Counted from the stretch's first letter, positions 52,434 through 62,752 are shown. The stretch: 64,000 nucleotides of DNA from Flammeovirgaceae bacterium UBA7330 (GCA_002471275.1 DKPQ01000014.1:124461-188460), one strand, 5' to 3'. Made by a program: numbers and translations. The notes: generated from the sequence alone by a model not told the origin.

Positions 52434-54068
52434 CTAGGGATCTCGTCTGAAAAAAGAAAAGTCGCCCTCACGATACAATAGCTCCCATTCGGTTAGGGCC
52501 TGTATTTGGTCTGCTCTACGGGTGTATTCGATCAGGTAAACAGGCTTGTCTATGTCCCCGCTCAGAAACCACTCCCGTTCATGGGTCGCAGTACTTTGAT
52601 CCGGTGAAATACTGGCATAGAAGTAATGTGCGTAGGTTTTGAAAAGCGGATAAACGTATACATCCTTTCCCACGAGTGATTGATAAAAGCTAATGGCAGG
52701 ACGCTGCGAATAAGCTTCCACCTTGGGAACCACAAAGACTGCGCTTAAGAAAAGGGTTATGCCGAGTGCTATGGCATGCAGAACAAGTCCGCGTTGGATC
52801 AAGTTATTCCTGATGATTAGGATAAAAACGAGTATGGTCATCACCAGATAAAATAGCCCGATCAAATATTCAAATCCAATCATGGGCACATCCACACTCA
52901 GACTCGGATGTGTGATGAGGGTAGTGAGCCAGTCTTTACGGATAAGTAAAACAGCCAACCCAATAATCATCAGGCTCAACAGTACCCCAACCACCAGGTT
53001 GAAATATAAAATCCATTTGTCTGGCTTTACCTTGTGGCTGATACATTCAGAAATGTATAAAGTTGCCAAAAAAGACAGAGGCAGATAAGCCATCGATGAG
53101 TAATGAACGATTTTCGTCTTTACAATAGTGAACAAGATCATCACCACCCAAAACAGATATCGCATCCATCTGTCTGCCTGTAATGGTGATGAAGCTTTTT
53201 TCCTGGTTATGAGTTTTCTGATAGCAAAGACGGAAAAGGGAAAGCAACCTATCAGAACAACCACAAAATGATAATAGAGGGGTTGACGATGACCGGCATC
53301 TGAAGTACTCAGCAGCCTGATCTGATACTCGATGAATTCGGAGATAAACCAGGGACCATTTTTTATCGTTTCCGGGCCAAACCATAGGCTGGAAACTAAA
53401 AATGCACTTAGAGCCATGAGTAATACCTGTTGCCACCCTGCCACTCTTCTTAGCCTCACGCTGATCCAATAAACCAAAAACGTCAAAAGGACGATCAGTA
53501 AGCCAACAGGTCCTTTAGTGAGGATAGCGAGCCCAACAAATAGCCCCGATAAAATGGCATACCTGTTTTTATGCTCGTCCTGCGCTATCACTTTGATGAG
53601 ATTCCAGATACTCAGGAAAATAAACAGGTTGAAAAGGGGGTCAATGATTCCTGACTTGAAGTAAAGATGGGGTAACAACGCTCCTAAATAAAGGATAGAC
53701 CAGAGCATCCCAAATTGGTGATTATAGAGATCCTTACCTATCTGATAAATCACCAGTAATGTCACGATACCACAAACCGCATTAGGGAACCGGGCAGCAA
53801 ATTCGTTGATGCCGAAAACGTGCATGGACGATGCCTGCAACCAAAAAAACAAGGGTGGCTTTTCCCAAAAGGGCACAAAATTTATTTGTACACTGGTATA
53901 ATTCCCCGTCACAATCATCTCGCGGGCTGATTCCGCAAAATTGATCTCATCCCAATCAAACAGGTGGACATTGCCTAACAAAGGAATAAAAAAGAGAGCT
54001 CCCAGGATCAGGATAAAAACCTGAGGAAATGGAAAATCATCTTGAAACGGCCGATCTAAATAATTCAT
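52434..54068 (-). CDS. glycosyltransferase family 39-type membrane protein (ArnT-like)
   Basis: 544 residues from the ATG at 54068; an upstream ATG at 54101 would overlap the GT2 gene. About 12 membrane helices. Early acidic motif FDWDEINFAESAREMIVTGNY is the PMT/ArnT catalytic loop; WEKPPLFFWLQA follows. It moves a sugar from a lipid phosphate carrier on the outer face of the cytoplasmic membrane. With the adjacent GT2, which likely makes that lipid-linked sugar, it forms a donor-transferase pair. Confidence 0.85.
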   Translation of the reverse strand: MNYLDRPFQDDFPFPQVFILILGALFFIPLLGNVHLFDWDEINFAESAREMIVTGNYTSVQINFVPFWEKPPLFFWLQASSMHVFGINEFAARFPNAVCGIVTLLVIYQIGKDLYNHQFGMLWSILYLGALLPHLYFKSGIIDPLFNLFIFLSIWNLIKVIAQDEHKNRYAILSGLFVGLAILTKGPVGLLIVLLTFLVYWISVRLRRVAGWQQVLLMALSAFLVSSLWFGPETIKNGPWFISEFIEYQIRLLSTSDAGHRQPLYYHFVVVLIGCFPFSVFAIRKLITRKKASSPLQADRWMRYLFWVVMILFTIVKTKIVHYSSMAYLPLSFLATLYISECISHKVKPDKWILYFNLVVGVLLSLMIIGLAVLLIRKDWLTTLITHPSLSVDVPMIGFEYLIGLFYLVMTILVFILIIRNNLIQRGLVLHAIALGITLFLSAVFVVPKVEAYSQRPAISFYQSLVGKDVYVYPLFKTYAHYFYASISPDQSTATHEREWFLSGDIDKPVYLIEYTRRADQIQALTEWELLYREGDFSFFRRDP

Positions 54069-54072
54069 TGTC

Positions 54073-54810
54073 TCAAGTGAGCAACTTCCATGTAAACCCA
54101 AGTCGGTGTAGAAAATACCGCATAGAGACTCCCATTACGCCAATTCCGTATTTGATGCTTCGTTTAAGGTTGATGGATGATGCCTCCTCGAAGTATTTGG
54201 TGGGGCATGTAACTTCTGCAATAGAATAGCCTTTGGCAAAAATTTGGGCTATTACCTGGTTGTCAAAAATAAAATCATCCGAATTTCTGGCATAAGCAAT
54301 GTCTTTTAATACTTTGCCTGAGTAGGCCCTGTACCCCGTATGATATTCGGAGAGTTTTTGACGGCTAAGCTGATTTTGAAAAAACGTAAGGAAACGGTTA
54401 GCCACATATTTGTAGAGTGGCATGCCTCCCTTGAGCGCGCCCATACCCAGGATTCTTGATCCAAAAACCACTTCATATAGCTCATTACCAATGATTGTTG
54501 TCATGGCATAGATCAGCTTGGGAGTATATTGATAATCCGGATGCAACATGATCACGATATCAGCCCCCAGACTCAGTGCCTTATCATAGCAGGATTTTTG
54601 ATTTCCACCATAACCCCTGTTTTCTTCATGTGTAATAATATGTTTGATCCCCAGTTCTTCTGCTTTTTTGGAGGTATCATCCTTGCTGGCATCGTCTACA
54701 AGTACTACTTCATCCACGATATCAAAAGGGATCTCATTGTAGGTTTTTTCCAGGGTTTTTGAAGCATTGTAAGCAGGTAGTACAACTACCACCTTTTTGT
54801 TGTTATACAT
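54073..54810 (-). CDS. family 2 glycosyltransferase (dolichyl-phosphate-sugar synthase-like)
   Basis: 245 residues from the ATG at 54810 (MYNNKKVVVVLPAYNASKTLEKTYNEIP). GT-A motifs: VVLVDDASKDDTSKKA, IVIMLHPDYQY, FGSRI and RKLSEYHTGYRAYS-like acceptor region. It resembles DPM-type enzymes that transfer a sugar from a nucleotide to a polyprenyl phosphate. It lies 4 bp from the GT39-type gene downstream. An upstream ATG at 54852 adds 14 unlike residues. Confidence 0.85.
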   Translation of the reverse strand: MYNNKKVVVVLPAYNASKTLEKTYNEIPFDIVDEVVLVDDASKDDTSKKAEELGIKHIITHEENRGYGGNQKSCYDKALSLGADIVIMLHPDYQYTPKLIYAMTTIIGNELYEVVFGSRILGMGALKGGMPLYKYVANRFLTFFQNQLSRQKLSEYHTGYRAYSGKVLKDIAYARNSDDFIFDNQVIAQIFAKGYSIAEVTCPTKYFEEASSINLKRSIKYGIGVMGVSMRYFLHRLGFTWKLLT

Positions 54811-54970
54811 AGAAAAGGAGTGGATTATAGTGCAAATATATGGTTTGAACATTTATTGGCTGAATGAACAATCAGCTAATGACGCTTGTCATATATAGAG
54901 ACAAACAAAAATCATTTTACAGAACACAATACTTTTCTAATTTGTAAATACATTAAAAAAGCACAAAGTC

Positions 54971-55795
54971 ATGGAAGTAAATAACATCCTCGTCCCTATG
55001 GATTTTTCCAGGTGCTCAAAAAACGCGCTGAAGGTGGCCATACAGCTGGCTGAAAAATGGAAAAGTCAATTAAGAATAATGCATTCAACTTTTCTGCCTT
55101 CTGCTACAGTAGGAGTGGGAGACGCGATGGTACAACCTGTCGCTGATACCTATGAAAATTATGATGATCCGTTTGAAGAATTGGAATCAGAATTCCCAGA
55201 TCTGAAAAACATAACATATTCCACAAAACAATATCACTCTGTGGTGACCGATGCGATATACACCGAGATCGAGGGCAAGGAGATGGATTTGGTAGTAATG
55301 GGAACGAAAGGCACCCATGATATATTGGAAAAATTGATTGGTGGGATTACCACCACCGTGATAGACTTTGCGAAAGTCCCTGTGCTGGTCATCCCTGAGA
55401 ATGTCTCCAGTTTCGACGCACTAAAAATTGGTATCTCTGCAGACTTCCACATGATTGAACCCAGCAGTTTTAACCTTATAAAAAAGCTGGCGGATACCTT
55501 CGGATCTGAAGTGCAGATTTTTAATATCGGGCATGAAGATGAAAGGATGGATTTTAAACACAGCAAAAGTAAAACCTTGCTGGAGACCTACTTTGCAGGG
55601 CATAAATTAAGCTACCATCAGGTAGTGGATGAAAAAGCTACCCATGGAATCTTTGAATACATCGACAGCCATGGGATAGACCTGCTGGTTATGTTTCCTC
55701 GTCATCACAAATTTATGGAACGTTTATTTAAGGCCAGTGAAACTAGAAAGGTAGCAATGAAAATTAAAATACCGTTGTTGGCTATTCATCAATAA
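54971..55795 (+). CDS. universal stress protein, two UspA domains
   Basis: 274 residues. First Usp domain 1-145 (NNILVPMDFSRCSKNALKVAIQLA, VVMGTKGTHDILEKLIGGITTTVID with the ATP-binding G-x2-G-x9-G pattern). Second domain 150-274 is more diverged (KIGISADFHMIEPSSFNLI, LLVMFPRHHKFMERLFKASETRKVAMKIKIPLLAI). Tandem Usps bind ATP and are induced by stress or hypoxia. Its terminator is at 55821-55854. Confidence 0.9.
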   Translation: MEVNNILVPMDFSRCSKNALKVAIQLAEKWKSQLRIMHSTFLPSATVGVGDAMVQPVADTYENYDDPFEELESEFPDLKNITYSTKQYHSVVTDAIYTEIEGKEMDLVVMGTKGTHDILEKLIGGITTTVIDFAKVPVLVIPENVSSFDALKIGISADFHMIEPSSFNLIKKLADTFGSEVQIFNIGHEDERMDFKHSKSKTLLETYFAGHKLSYHQVVDEKATHGIFEYIDSHGIDLLVMFPRHHKFMERLFKASETRKVAMKIKIPLLAIHQ

Positions 55796-55820
55796 AAGAA
55801 ACACCGCCGTTCTAAAAGTT

Positions 55821-55854
55821 GAGGGAGTCCCTGCGAAGGGGCTCCCTCTCTTTT
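55821..55854 (+). terminator. rho-independent terminator after the UspA gene
   Basis: GAGGGAGTCCCT / AGGGGCTCCCTC, loop GCGA, then TCTTTT. Strong GC stem with two mismatches, 26 bases past the stop codon. Confidence 0.8.
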
Positions 55855-55964
55855 GAATTAATTAGTGCGGGTATGAAATTAATTCATATTAAATATACAT
55901 CATTTTTGGTATTCGGTTTTCAAATTATTCCGTATAATTAGCCAGGCTATTCTAAGGAATAAAT

Positions 55965-56519
55965 ATGTCAAATAACTTTCTGAACAGCACATTAAAACTC
56001 ACTCAATACTATCAGTCACTGGGAAACAGAACCATTCAGCAGCTTGAAGAAGATGACCTGCATTGGACTCCGGGCAAAGATGGAAACAGCATTGCAGTCC
56101 TTGTGCGACACGTTGTTGGAAATATCCATTCAAGATTCACTAACTTTTTGACTGAGGACGGTGAGAAACCATGGCGAAATCGCGACAGTGAATTTGAGGA
56201 TGACCTTCTCAACAAATCTGAGATCATTGCCAAATGGAATGAAGGCTGGGAGCAATTGCAAAATGTATTGAAAGATTTAACCGAAACAGACCTGGAAAAG
56301 ACTGTCTATATTCGAAATGAAGGACATAGTGTCACAGAGGCCATACAGCGGCAACTGGCGCATTATGCCTACCATGTCGGACAAATTGTGGTGATCGGCA
56401 AAATGATCAGGGGCAATGCCTGGCAAAGTCTTTCGATCCCCAAAAATCAATCTGACATTTTCAATAAAAAGAAATTTGAACAGGAAAAACAAATCAAACA
56501 TTTTACGGATAATGAATGA
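55965..56519 (+). CDS. DinB/DUF1572-like protein
   Basis: 184 residues, four-helix DinB fold. Likely metal His residues: LVRHVVGN and QLAHYAYHVGQIV. FLNSTLKLTQYYQSL is the opening helix. Members act as thiol transferases or are of unknown function. Its TGA (56517-56519) overlaps the ATG of the GNAT gene at 56512 by 8 bp, so the two are translationally coupled. Confidence 0.8.
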   Translation: MSNNFLNSTLKLTQYYQSLGNRTIQQLEEDDLHWTPGKDGNSIAVLVRHVVGNIHSRFTNFLTEDGEKPWRNRDSEFEDDLLNKSEIIAKWNEGWEQLQNVLKDLTETDLEKTVYIRNEGHSVTEAIQRQLAHYAYHVGQIVVIGKMIRGNAWQSLSIPKNQSDIFNKKKFEQEKQIKHFTDNE

Positions 56520-56997
56520 AGCAAGCTCCCTGAAAAGCGATGTGTCCTATATTGTGTTTGAAGAGAAATACGTTTCGGACTTTGCCAGCATCAACTACCA
56601 GTGGTTAGCCGATTATTTTGATATTGAACCTCAGGATAAAGTGGTACTGGAAAACCCTGTCGGTGAAGTGATTGACAAGGGAGGACAGGTCTTTTTTGCT
56701 GTGGTGGAAGGGAAGGCGGTGGGCACAGTGGCGTTGATCCTGAAGGAGCCTGATACTTTTGAGCTGGTGAAAATGGGGGTCTTGTCAGCCTATAAGGGAT
56801 TAAAAATCGGCAAAGGGCTGATTCAAAGTGCCATTGACTATGCCCAAAAGCTGGGGGTGAACAAAATTGTTCTTGAAACGAGTTCAAAACTGCTGCCTGC
56901 CATCAGTTTATACCAAAAAGCCGGATTCCGGATCATTGAGCCAGACCCTAATACCAAGTACAAACGCTGTGATCTCTGGATGGAGCTTAAACTATAA
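56512..56997 (+). CDS. GNAT N-acetyltransferase
   Basis: 161 residues from the ATG at 56512; a longer frame from 56416 overlaps the preceding gene throughout and adds an unlike lysine-rich stretch. GNAT motif A: FELVKMGVLSAYKGLKIGKGLIQSAIDYA, then VLETSSKLLPAISLYQKAGF. It transfers an acetyl group from acetyl-CoA; the substrate is unknown. Coupled to the DinB-like gene. Confidence 0.85.
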   Translation: MNEASSLKSDVSYIVFEEKYVSDFASINYQWLADYFDIEPQDKVVLENPVGEVIDKGGQVFFAVVEGKAVGTVALILKEPDTFELVKMGVLSAYKGLKIGKGLIQSAIDYAQKLGVNKIVLETSSKLLPAISLYQKAGFRIIEPDPNTKYKRCDLWMELKL

Positions 56998-57125
56998 TTC
57001 AGGAAGCTTAATCCTTGACCTCAGATCTACCCAACTGAGTTTGGCAATTGGATTGATGAATTGATTTTACATTTATTGGGCACTTATATCAAACTCATGT
57101 TAAATTAGTGATATACCGTGCTCCT

Positions 57126-58226
57126 ATGAAAATTCAAAATCTGCTGCTCCACATCCTATTTTTTATCGCTTTATGGTGTACATCCTGCTCGCCATCCACT
57201 GAAAAAAAGGAAACCTACTACACCGTTAAAGATTTCAAGGATGCCAAAAAGATTGATACGCATGTCCATATCATGACTGAAAATGACTATTTTGTCAAAT
57301 CAGCCAAAGTAAATAACTTCCAACTGCTCACAATTGTAGTTGATTCAAGAAACACCTGGGAATGGGTGGAAGAAAGGTATGCTTTCAGCAAGTATCAGAT
57401 GGACAACCACCCTGGAACTGTTCAGTTTGCCACATCCATATCCATGGAAGGATGGGACGATGATCAATGGCTTGATAAGAGCCTTAGCTGGATGGATAAA
57501 AGCTTTGCTGAGGGGGCCATCGGAATCAAATTCTGGAAAAATATTGGAATGGTATACAGAAACCAGGAGGGCGACCTCGTGATGCTGGATGACCCTGGGT
57601 TTGACCCGATATTCAACATGCTCGAGGAGAAAGACATTCCAGTGATCGGACACCTGGGTGAACCATTAAATTGCTGGCTGCCACTGGATAAGATGACAAC
57701 TAAAAATGACAGCGGGTATTTCAGCCGACACCCGGAATATCACATGTACAAGCATCCGGATATGCCCTCCCATGCAGACCAGATGACAGCGAGGGATAAC
57801 CGATTGATCAAAAACCCGAACCTAAGATTCATCGGGGCGCATGTAGCGAGTCTGGAATATGATGTGGATGAACTGGCCATGAGACTGGACAAATTCCCCG
57901 GGATGTCTGTTGACCTGGCAGCACGTATGGGACAGATCTTCTACCAGACTGCCAATGACCATGAAAAAGTAAGGGACTTCTTCATCAAATACCAGGACAG
58001 GATCATCTATGCAACGGATCTGGCCGACAATGGGTCTAAAACAGAAGAAGAAGTGCATGAAACAAACACTAGCGTCTGGAAGCGTGACTGGAGGTTTTTT
58101 GTGACCGATGAATCCATGACCAGTGACCTGATTGCTCAGGAATTTAAAGGGCTGAAGCTACCCAAAGAGGTAGTAGATAAAATCTTTTATCACAATGCCG
58201 TAAAGTGGTTCAAGATCTTTGAGTAA
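57126..58226 (+). CDS. amidohydrolase-family lipoprotein
   Basis: 366 residues from the ATG at 57126 (a GTG at 57108 is an alternative). Lipobox WCTSC. Metal motif DTHVH (early H-x-H), a His in IPVIGHLGEP, and a late Asp in RIIYATDLADNG, consistent with an amidohydrolase TIM barrel (amidohydro-2 type: decarboxylases, lactonases). Anchored outside the cytoplasm. Substrate unknown. Confidence 0.78.
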   Translation: MKIQNLLLHILFFIALWCTSCSPSTEKKETYYTVKDFKDAKKIDTHVHIMTENDYFVKSAKVNNFQLLTIVVDSRNTWEWVEERYAFSKYQMDNHPGTVQFATSISMEGWDDDQWLDKSLSWMDKSFAEGAIGIKFWKNIGMVYRNQEGDLVMLDDPGFDPIFNMLEEKDIPVIGHLGEPLNCWLPLDKMTTKNDSGYFSRHPEYHMYKHPDMPSHADQMTARDNRLIKNPNLRFIGAHVASLEYDVDELAMRLDKFPGMSVDLAARMGQIFYQTANDHEKVRDFFIKYQDRIIYATDLADNGSKTEEEVHETNTSVWKRDWRFFVTDESMTSDLIAQEFKGLKLPKEVVDKIFYHNAVKWFKIFE

Positions 58227-58264
58227 TTAAAAAGATAGCGTTTTGCAGTAAATCCGGAAAGGCA

Positions 58265-61200
58265 TTGACTTTAAAAACAATACTCTTGCTATGTGTGCTG
58301 TCACCCCTATCGCTATTTGCTCAATTTGGAAATCGGGTATTTATCGAAAACAAAGGACAATGGGATCCATCTATTAGATTCAAAACTGCCATTCCTGGGG
58401 GTCACCTGGAATTACACGGAAACAAATTCATTCACCAAATCTCCAATAGACAATCACTTGTCCATCAGCATCAAATAAAATCAGGGAGGCTGGATCAGGA
58501 GGTGGTTTCGGAATCGGTCGCAATTCAATTTCTTGGCGCGAACTCTTCACCAAAGGTTTCTTTTGAAGGCCCATCTGTAGAAACCTATAATTTCTACCTC
58601 GGAAAAGACCGTTCCCGATGGAAGTCTGGCAACAAAGCTTACGCCTCTGTGACCTATCACGATCTATATGATGGTATTGACCTCATCTATTACTACGACA
58701 AGGGCACGCTCAAATACGACCTGATCATCCAACCCGGTGCCGACCCCTCCTGTATCCGGTACCGCTATGATGGGAATGTAAACCTGAATTTTGAGGATGG
58801 CTGCATCACCGCGCAATCCAGGATCAGCACCATTACAGAAAACAGACCAGTAACCTACCAGATACAAAACGGACAAAAAATTCCTGTAGAATCAGGGTAT
58901 CAGCTCATCAACAACGAGGTAAGCTTTGAGCTAGGAACTTATCACCCATCCCTGCCCGTAGTAATTGACCCTGAGCTCATTTTCTCCACCTTTTCGGGAT
59001 CAGTTTCGGATAATTTTGGCTACACAGCATGCTTTGATGATGAAGGAAGCCTTTATAGTGGAGGCATCGTGTTTGGCAACAACTTTCCAGACACGAACGG
59101 GACATCGTTTTCAGGAAGCACCGATATCGCCATCCTGAAATATGATTCCACGGGGAGTCAGTTGGAATATGCCACATTTATTGGAGGTTCCTCGGAAGAC
59201 ACCCCTCACAGCCTGATTGTCAACAACAACAATGAACTCGTCATACTGGGAACAACCGGATCACCAAACTATCCGGTGAGCGATAATGCATACGACACCA
59301 CATTCAATGGAGGTGATCCATTCGCTATTTTTTTTGATTATAATCAGGGATCAGATATTGTATTGACAAAGCTGGGACCCACTGGCGATCTGATCGCATC
59401 TACTTTTGTGGGCGGATCAGAAAATGACGGCATTCTTAAGCTTCTTGATCAGGCAACCCTTATCAATGGCCTGATCCGCAATTATGGTGATTACATGCGA
59501 GGAGATGTAATTGTGGATAAGGATGACAATGTATTCGTCGCTTCCAGCACAGAGTCAACAGATTTTCCTGTCAATAGCATGGTTCAAAATACGTACGCTG
59601 GTGGAATCAGTGACGCGGTCGTTTTTTCACTAAACGCTGATCTTACAGCACTTAGGTGGAGCTCCTTTCTGGGTGGTGTAAACGAAGATGCAGCCTATTC
59701 CATCAAATTAGATACCGCAGGAACAGTGTACGTGGCTGGAGGAACCCGAAGCACTGACTACCCTACCTCATTAGGCGCATTGCAGGCTGATCACAATGGC
59801 GATACCGATGGCTTCATCACACGACTCGACCTTGCCGGGGATAGCATCCTTCAAAGTACCTTTCTTGGGACCAATAGCTACGATCAGACATACTTTATTG
59901 ACATCGACGAAACACAATCTATTTTTGCCCTTGGACAAACCACTGGCAATTACCCTGTCACACCGGGTATTTACAACAATCCCAACAGTAGTCAGTTTAT
60001 CCATAAGTTGACCCGAAATCTGGACTCTACTTTATTTTCTACTGTTTTTGGTGCCGGTAATCTCGTGCCAAACATCTCTCCCACGGCCTTCCTGGCCAAT
60101 GAATGCGGTAACCTCTTTTTGAGTGGATGGGGTGGTGTGACCAATAACTTTGGTCCATACCGGAATAGCTATACTTATGGAATGCCCATCACAGACAATG
60201 CGTTGTTTCCTACCACTGATGGTTCGGATTTTTACCTGATGGTTCTTTCTGCAGACGGTTCTGAGCTTTTATATGCCACCTATTACGGATCCTCAGGACC
60301 TGAGGGTGATCATGTAGATGGTGGCACCAGTCGTTTTGACAAAAGAGGTATTATCTATCAGTCAGTCTGCTCATGCAATGGATCTACGGACGACTTCCCT
60401 ACCACCCCCAATGCCTGGTCAACGGTAAACCGTGGAGTAAACATTTTCGGAGACGAACGGTGCAACAATGCCGCCTTCAAATTTGATCTGGCCTCATTAA
60501 AGGCTCGGTTTATTACCAGCAAAGAGGACAGTACCGAAATCGGCTACAACAGTGACTGTATCCCATTCACCGTCCGTTTTACCAATACGAGCATTGGAGG
60601 GGAAGAATACCTCTGGACAGTGAATGGAGAAACCCGTGACCAGGAGAGTTTCAATTACACTTTTACAGAAACAGGAACTTATGAAGTAACACTTACAGTG
60701 ACTGATAAAAACACCTGCCAGACGGTTGATCAAACCAGTGGATATGTCTTTGCGCATAATGACCAGACTTCCATCATGGAGGATATTACGATCTGTCGTG
60801 GAGCTCAGAAGATCATCCAGGCATTTGGAGGAGTCTCTTATCAATGGGAACCTACCACCGGACTCAGCAATCCAAACATTGGAAATCCCACCGCTTTCCC
60901 GGACACGACTACCACCTATAAAGTATCCATCATTACTCCCAATGGATGTGATTTTGAGGAAGAGATGACCGTTCACGTTGTCAATGAGACCATCGAAGAT
61001 TTCGAGATCATCAGGACTAAGAGCTGCAATGGTCTACCGGAATACTTGTTTACAAACAACACGGAAACCGACGCATCTTATCAATGGGACCTCGGTGATG
61101 GCAACTTTAGCTCACAAAATCAATTTAGCTATCAATATGAGTCTGCGGGCACATACAAAGTGAGCCTCACCATTGACACCTTGTGTGTGGTTGACAAAAC

Positions 61201-61459
61201 CATTGAACTTTCATTCGAGGAGATCTTTGTGCCTAATGTCTTCACTCCCAACAACGACGGCATCAACGACACATTTATGATAAATTCAGACCTTTCAATG
61301 GATCTAAAAGTTTTTGATCGCAACGGAAAGTCACTTTATGAGCAAGACAATTATCAAAACAATTGGGAGGGAAATGATCTCGCAAATGACACCTATTATT
61401 ATTCTATCAGTTTAAGCGATGGGGACGTCTGCAACGGGTGGGTACAAATCTTAAGGTGA
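58265..61459 (+). CDS. large secreted T9SS type-B protein with SBBP repeats, PKD domains and gliding C-terminal domain
   Basis: 1064 residues, TTG start at 58265 (MTLKTILLLCVLSPLSLFAQ is a clean signal peptide; no ATG fits). An N-terminal domain with FIENKGQWDPSIRF runs to about residue 235. Four or more SBBP propeller repeats follow (FIGGSSEDTPHSLIVNNNNELVILGTTGSPNYP, TFVGGSEN, SFLGGVNEDAAYSIKLDTAGTVYVAGGT). PKD/Ig-like domains occupy about 750-985. The C-terminus is the CHU_C type-B sorting domain: VPNVFTPNNDGINDTF, then WEGNDLANDTYYYSI. It is exported by T9SS and probably shed or surface-attached. Confidence 0.9.
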   Translation: MTLKTILLLCVLSPLSLFAQFGNRVFIENKGQWDPSIRFKTAIPGGHLELHGNKFIHQISNRQSLVHQHQIKSGRLDQEVVSESVAIQFLGANSSPKVSFEGPSVETYNFYLGKDRSRWKSGNKAYASVTYHDLYDGIDLIYYYDKGTLKYDLIIQPGADPSCIRYRYDGNVNLNFEDGCITAQSRISTITENRPVTYQIQNGQKIPVESGYQLINNEVSFELGTYHPSLPVVIDPELIFSTFSGSVSDNFGYTACFDDEGSLYSGGIVFGNNFPDTNGTSFSGSTDIAILKYDSTGSQLEYATFIGGSSEDTPHSLIVNNNNELVILGTTGSPNYPVSDNAYDTTFNGGDPFAIFFDYNQGSDIVLTKLGPTGDLIASTFVGGSENDGILKLLDQATLINGLIRNYGDYMRGDVIVDKDDNVFVASSTESTDFPVNSMVQNTYAGGISDAVVFSLNADLTALRWSSFLGGVNEDAAYSIKLDTAGTVYVAGGTRSTDYPTSLGALQADHNGDTDGFITRLDLAGDSILQSTFLGTNSYDQTYFIDIDETQSIFALGQTTGNYPVTPGIYNNPNSSQFIHKLTRNLDSTLFSTVFGAGNLVPNISPTAFLANECGNLFLSGWGGVTNNFGPYRNSYTYGMPITDNALFPTTDGSDFYLMVLSADGSELLYATYYGSSGPEGDHVDGGTSRFDKRGIIYQSVCSCNGSTDDFPTTPNAWSTVNRGVNIFGDERCNNAAFKFDLASLKARFITSKEDSTEIGYNSDCIPFTVRFTNTSIGGEEYLWTVNGETRDQESFNYTFTETGTYEVTLTVTDKNTCQTVDQTSGYVFAHNDQTSIMEDITICRGAQKIIQAFGGVSYQWEPTTGLSNPNIGNPTAFPDTTTTYKVSIITPNGCDFEEEMTVHVVNETIEDFEIIRTKSCNGLPEYLFTNNTETDASYQWDLGDGNFSSQNQFSYQYESAGTYKVSLTIDTLCVVDKTIELSFEEIFVPNVFTPNNDGINDTFMINSDLSMDLKVFDRNGKSLYEQDNYQNNWEGNDLANDTYYYSISLSDGDVCNGWVQILR

Positions 61460-61491
61460 TTCCTTAATTTTGACTCAAACCTAATCTAATC

Positions 61492-62211
61492 ATGAAAAAC
61501 TCAATCCTACTTTTTTTTTTATTGGCGATTACACAATGTACTCCAAAAAAAGAAAACCAAAAGCAATCTGCTGATTCAAACTCCGGTGCCATAGCTCTAT
61601 TCAACGGCAAAGACCTTACCGGATGGCATGCGGACGTACCAGCTTTAGATGAAACTGACACTTTACCCTTCCCATTCATCATCCGCGACAGTGTCCTGGT
61701 TAGCCTCGGTGAGCCAAGAGGACATTTGATCACGGATTCTGTATTCAGCAATTACCGTCTAACCTATCAGTATCGTTTTGTTGGCGAACCGGGCAATTGC
61801 GGTGTGCTGGTACATGCCTCTACACCCAGAGCACTTTATGACATGTTCCCGAAATCTATGGAGGTCCAGATGATGCATGAGAACGCTGGCGACTTTTGGT
61901 GTATCGTTGAAGACATTACCGTTCCCGATATGGAGGAGAGACGGGGCCCCAAAGAAGAATGGGGAATCACTGAAGGGATGAAGCGACGGATCCTCAATCT
62001 TACGGATGGCTCAGAAAAACCCCTGGGAGAATGGAATGACATGATGGTGGAGTGTGTGGGAGATTCTGTCAAAGTCTGGGTGAATGGCGACCTGGTCAAT
62101 TTTGGTTATAGCTGCACCGCATCCAAAGGTCAAATAGCCCTTCAGGCAGAAGGATCGGAAGTAGAATTCTATAACCTGCAGCTAACTCCGATCACTACTT
62201 TAACCAAATAA
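61492..62211 (+). CDS. DUF1080 (3-keto-disaccharide hydrolase) lipoprotein
   Basis: 239 residues. Lipobox ITQC at Cys16. The jelly-roll DUF1080 domain: LFNGKDLTGWHAD, GNCGVLVHA, MEVQMMHENAGDFW, GEWNDMMVECVGDSVKVWVNGDLVNFGYSC. Known members hydrolyse 3-keto-glycosides or bind glycans. It lies 32 bp after the T9SS gene and ahead of a DUF1697 gene. Confidence 0.85.
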   Translation: MKNSILLFFLLAITQCTPKKENQKQSADSNSGAIALFNGKDLTGWHADVPALDETDTLPFPFIIRDSVLVSLGEPRGHLITDSVFSNYRLTYQYRFVGEPGNCGVLVHASTPRALYDMFPKSMEVQMMHENAGDFWCIVEDITVPDMEERRGPKEEWGITEGMKRRILNLTDGSEKPLGEWNDMMVECVGDSVKVWVNGDLVNFGYSCTASKGQIALQAEGSEVEFYNLQLTPITTLTK

Positions 62212-62212
62212 C

Positions 62213-62752
62213 ATGTCGAAATATATTGCCATGCTTCGTGGCATCAATGTAAGCGGCCAGAAGCTCATCAAGATGGCTGACCTTAGGGAGTCGATGACCC
62301 AACTAGGACTGGAAGATGTAGCCACTTACGTCCAAAGTGGCAACATTCTATTCCATGCTAAGGAGACGGATTTAAAGTTGCTGGCACAGAAGATTGAGGG
62401 CCAGATCAAAAAAGACTTCACCTTTGATGTTCCATGTATCGTCAGAACCGCTGATTATTTCAAAAAGGTTTTGACAAACAACGATTTTTTGCAACAGGGA
62501 AAGGAAGAAAAACGTTGTTATGTCACATTCCTGGAAGAGGAACCCGACCTCATACACATCCAAAAAATTGAACCACAGCAGTATGCACCTGAAGAATACA
62601 TTATAAAAGGTGATTTGTTGTACTTCTATTCCCCGGATGGGTATGGGAAAGCGAAGATGAACAACAACTTTTTTGAGCAAAAACTCCGGGTGAAGGCCAC
62701 GACCAGGAACTGGAACTCAGTGAATAAACTCTACGAACTAGCAACCCAATGA
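62213..62752 (+). CDS. DUF1697 protein
   Basis: 179 residues: YIAMLRGINVSGQKLIKMADLRESMTQLGLEDVATYVQSGNILF, the family signature, and the C-terminal TTRNWNSVNKLYELA. Cytoplasmic, function unknown. Start ATG is 1 bp after the DUF1080 stop; its stop overlaps the next ATG by 4 bp. It is part of a tight operon. Confidence 0.9.
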   Translation: MSKYIAMLRGINVSGQKLIKMADLRESMTQLGLEDVATYVQSGNILFHAKETDLKLLAQKIEGQIKKDFTFDVPCIVRTADYFKKVLTNNDFLQQGKEEKRCYVTFLEEEPDLIHIQKIEPQQYAPEEYIIKGDLLYFYSPDGYGKAKMNNNFFEQKLRVKATTRNWNSVNKLYELATQ

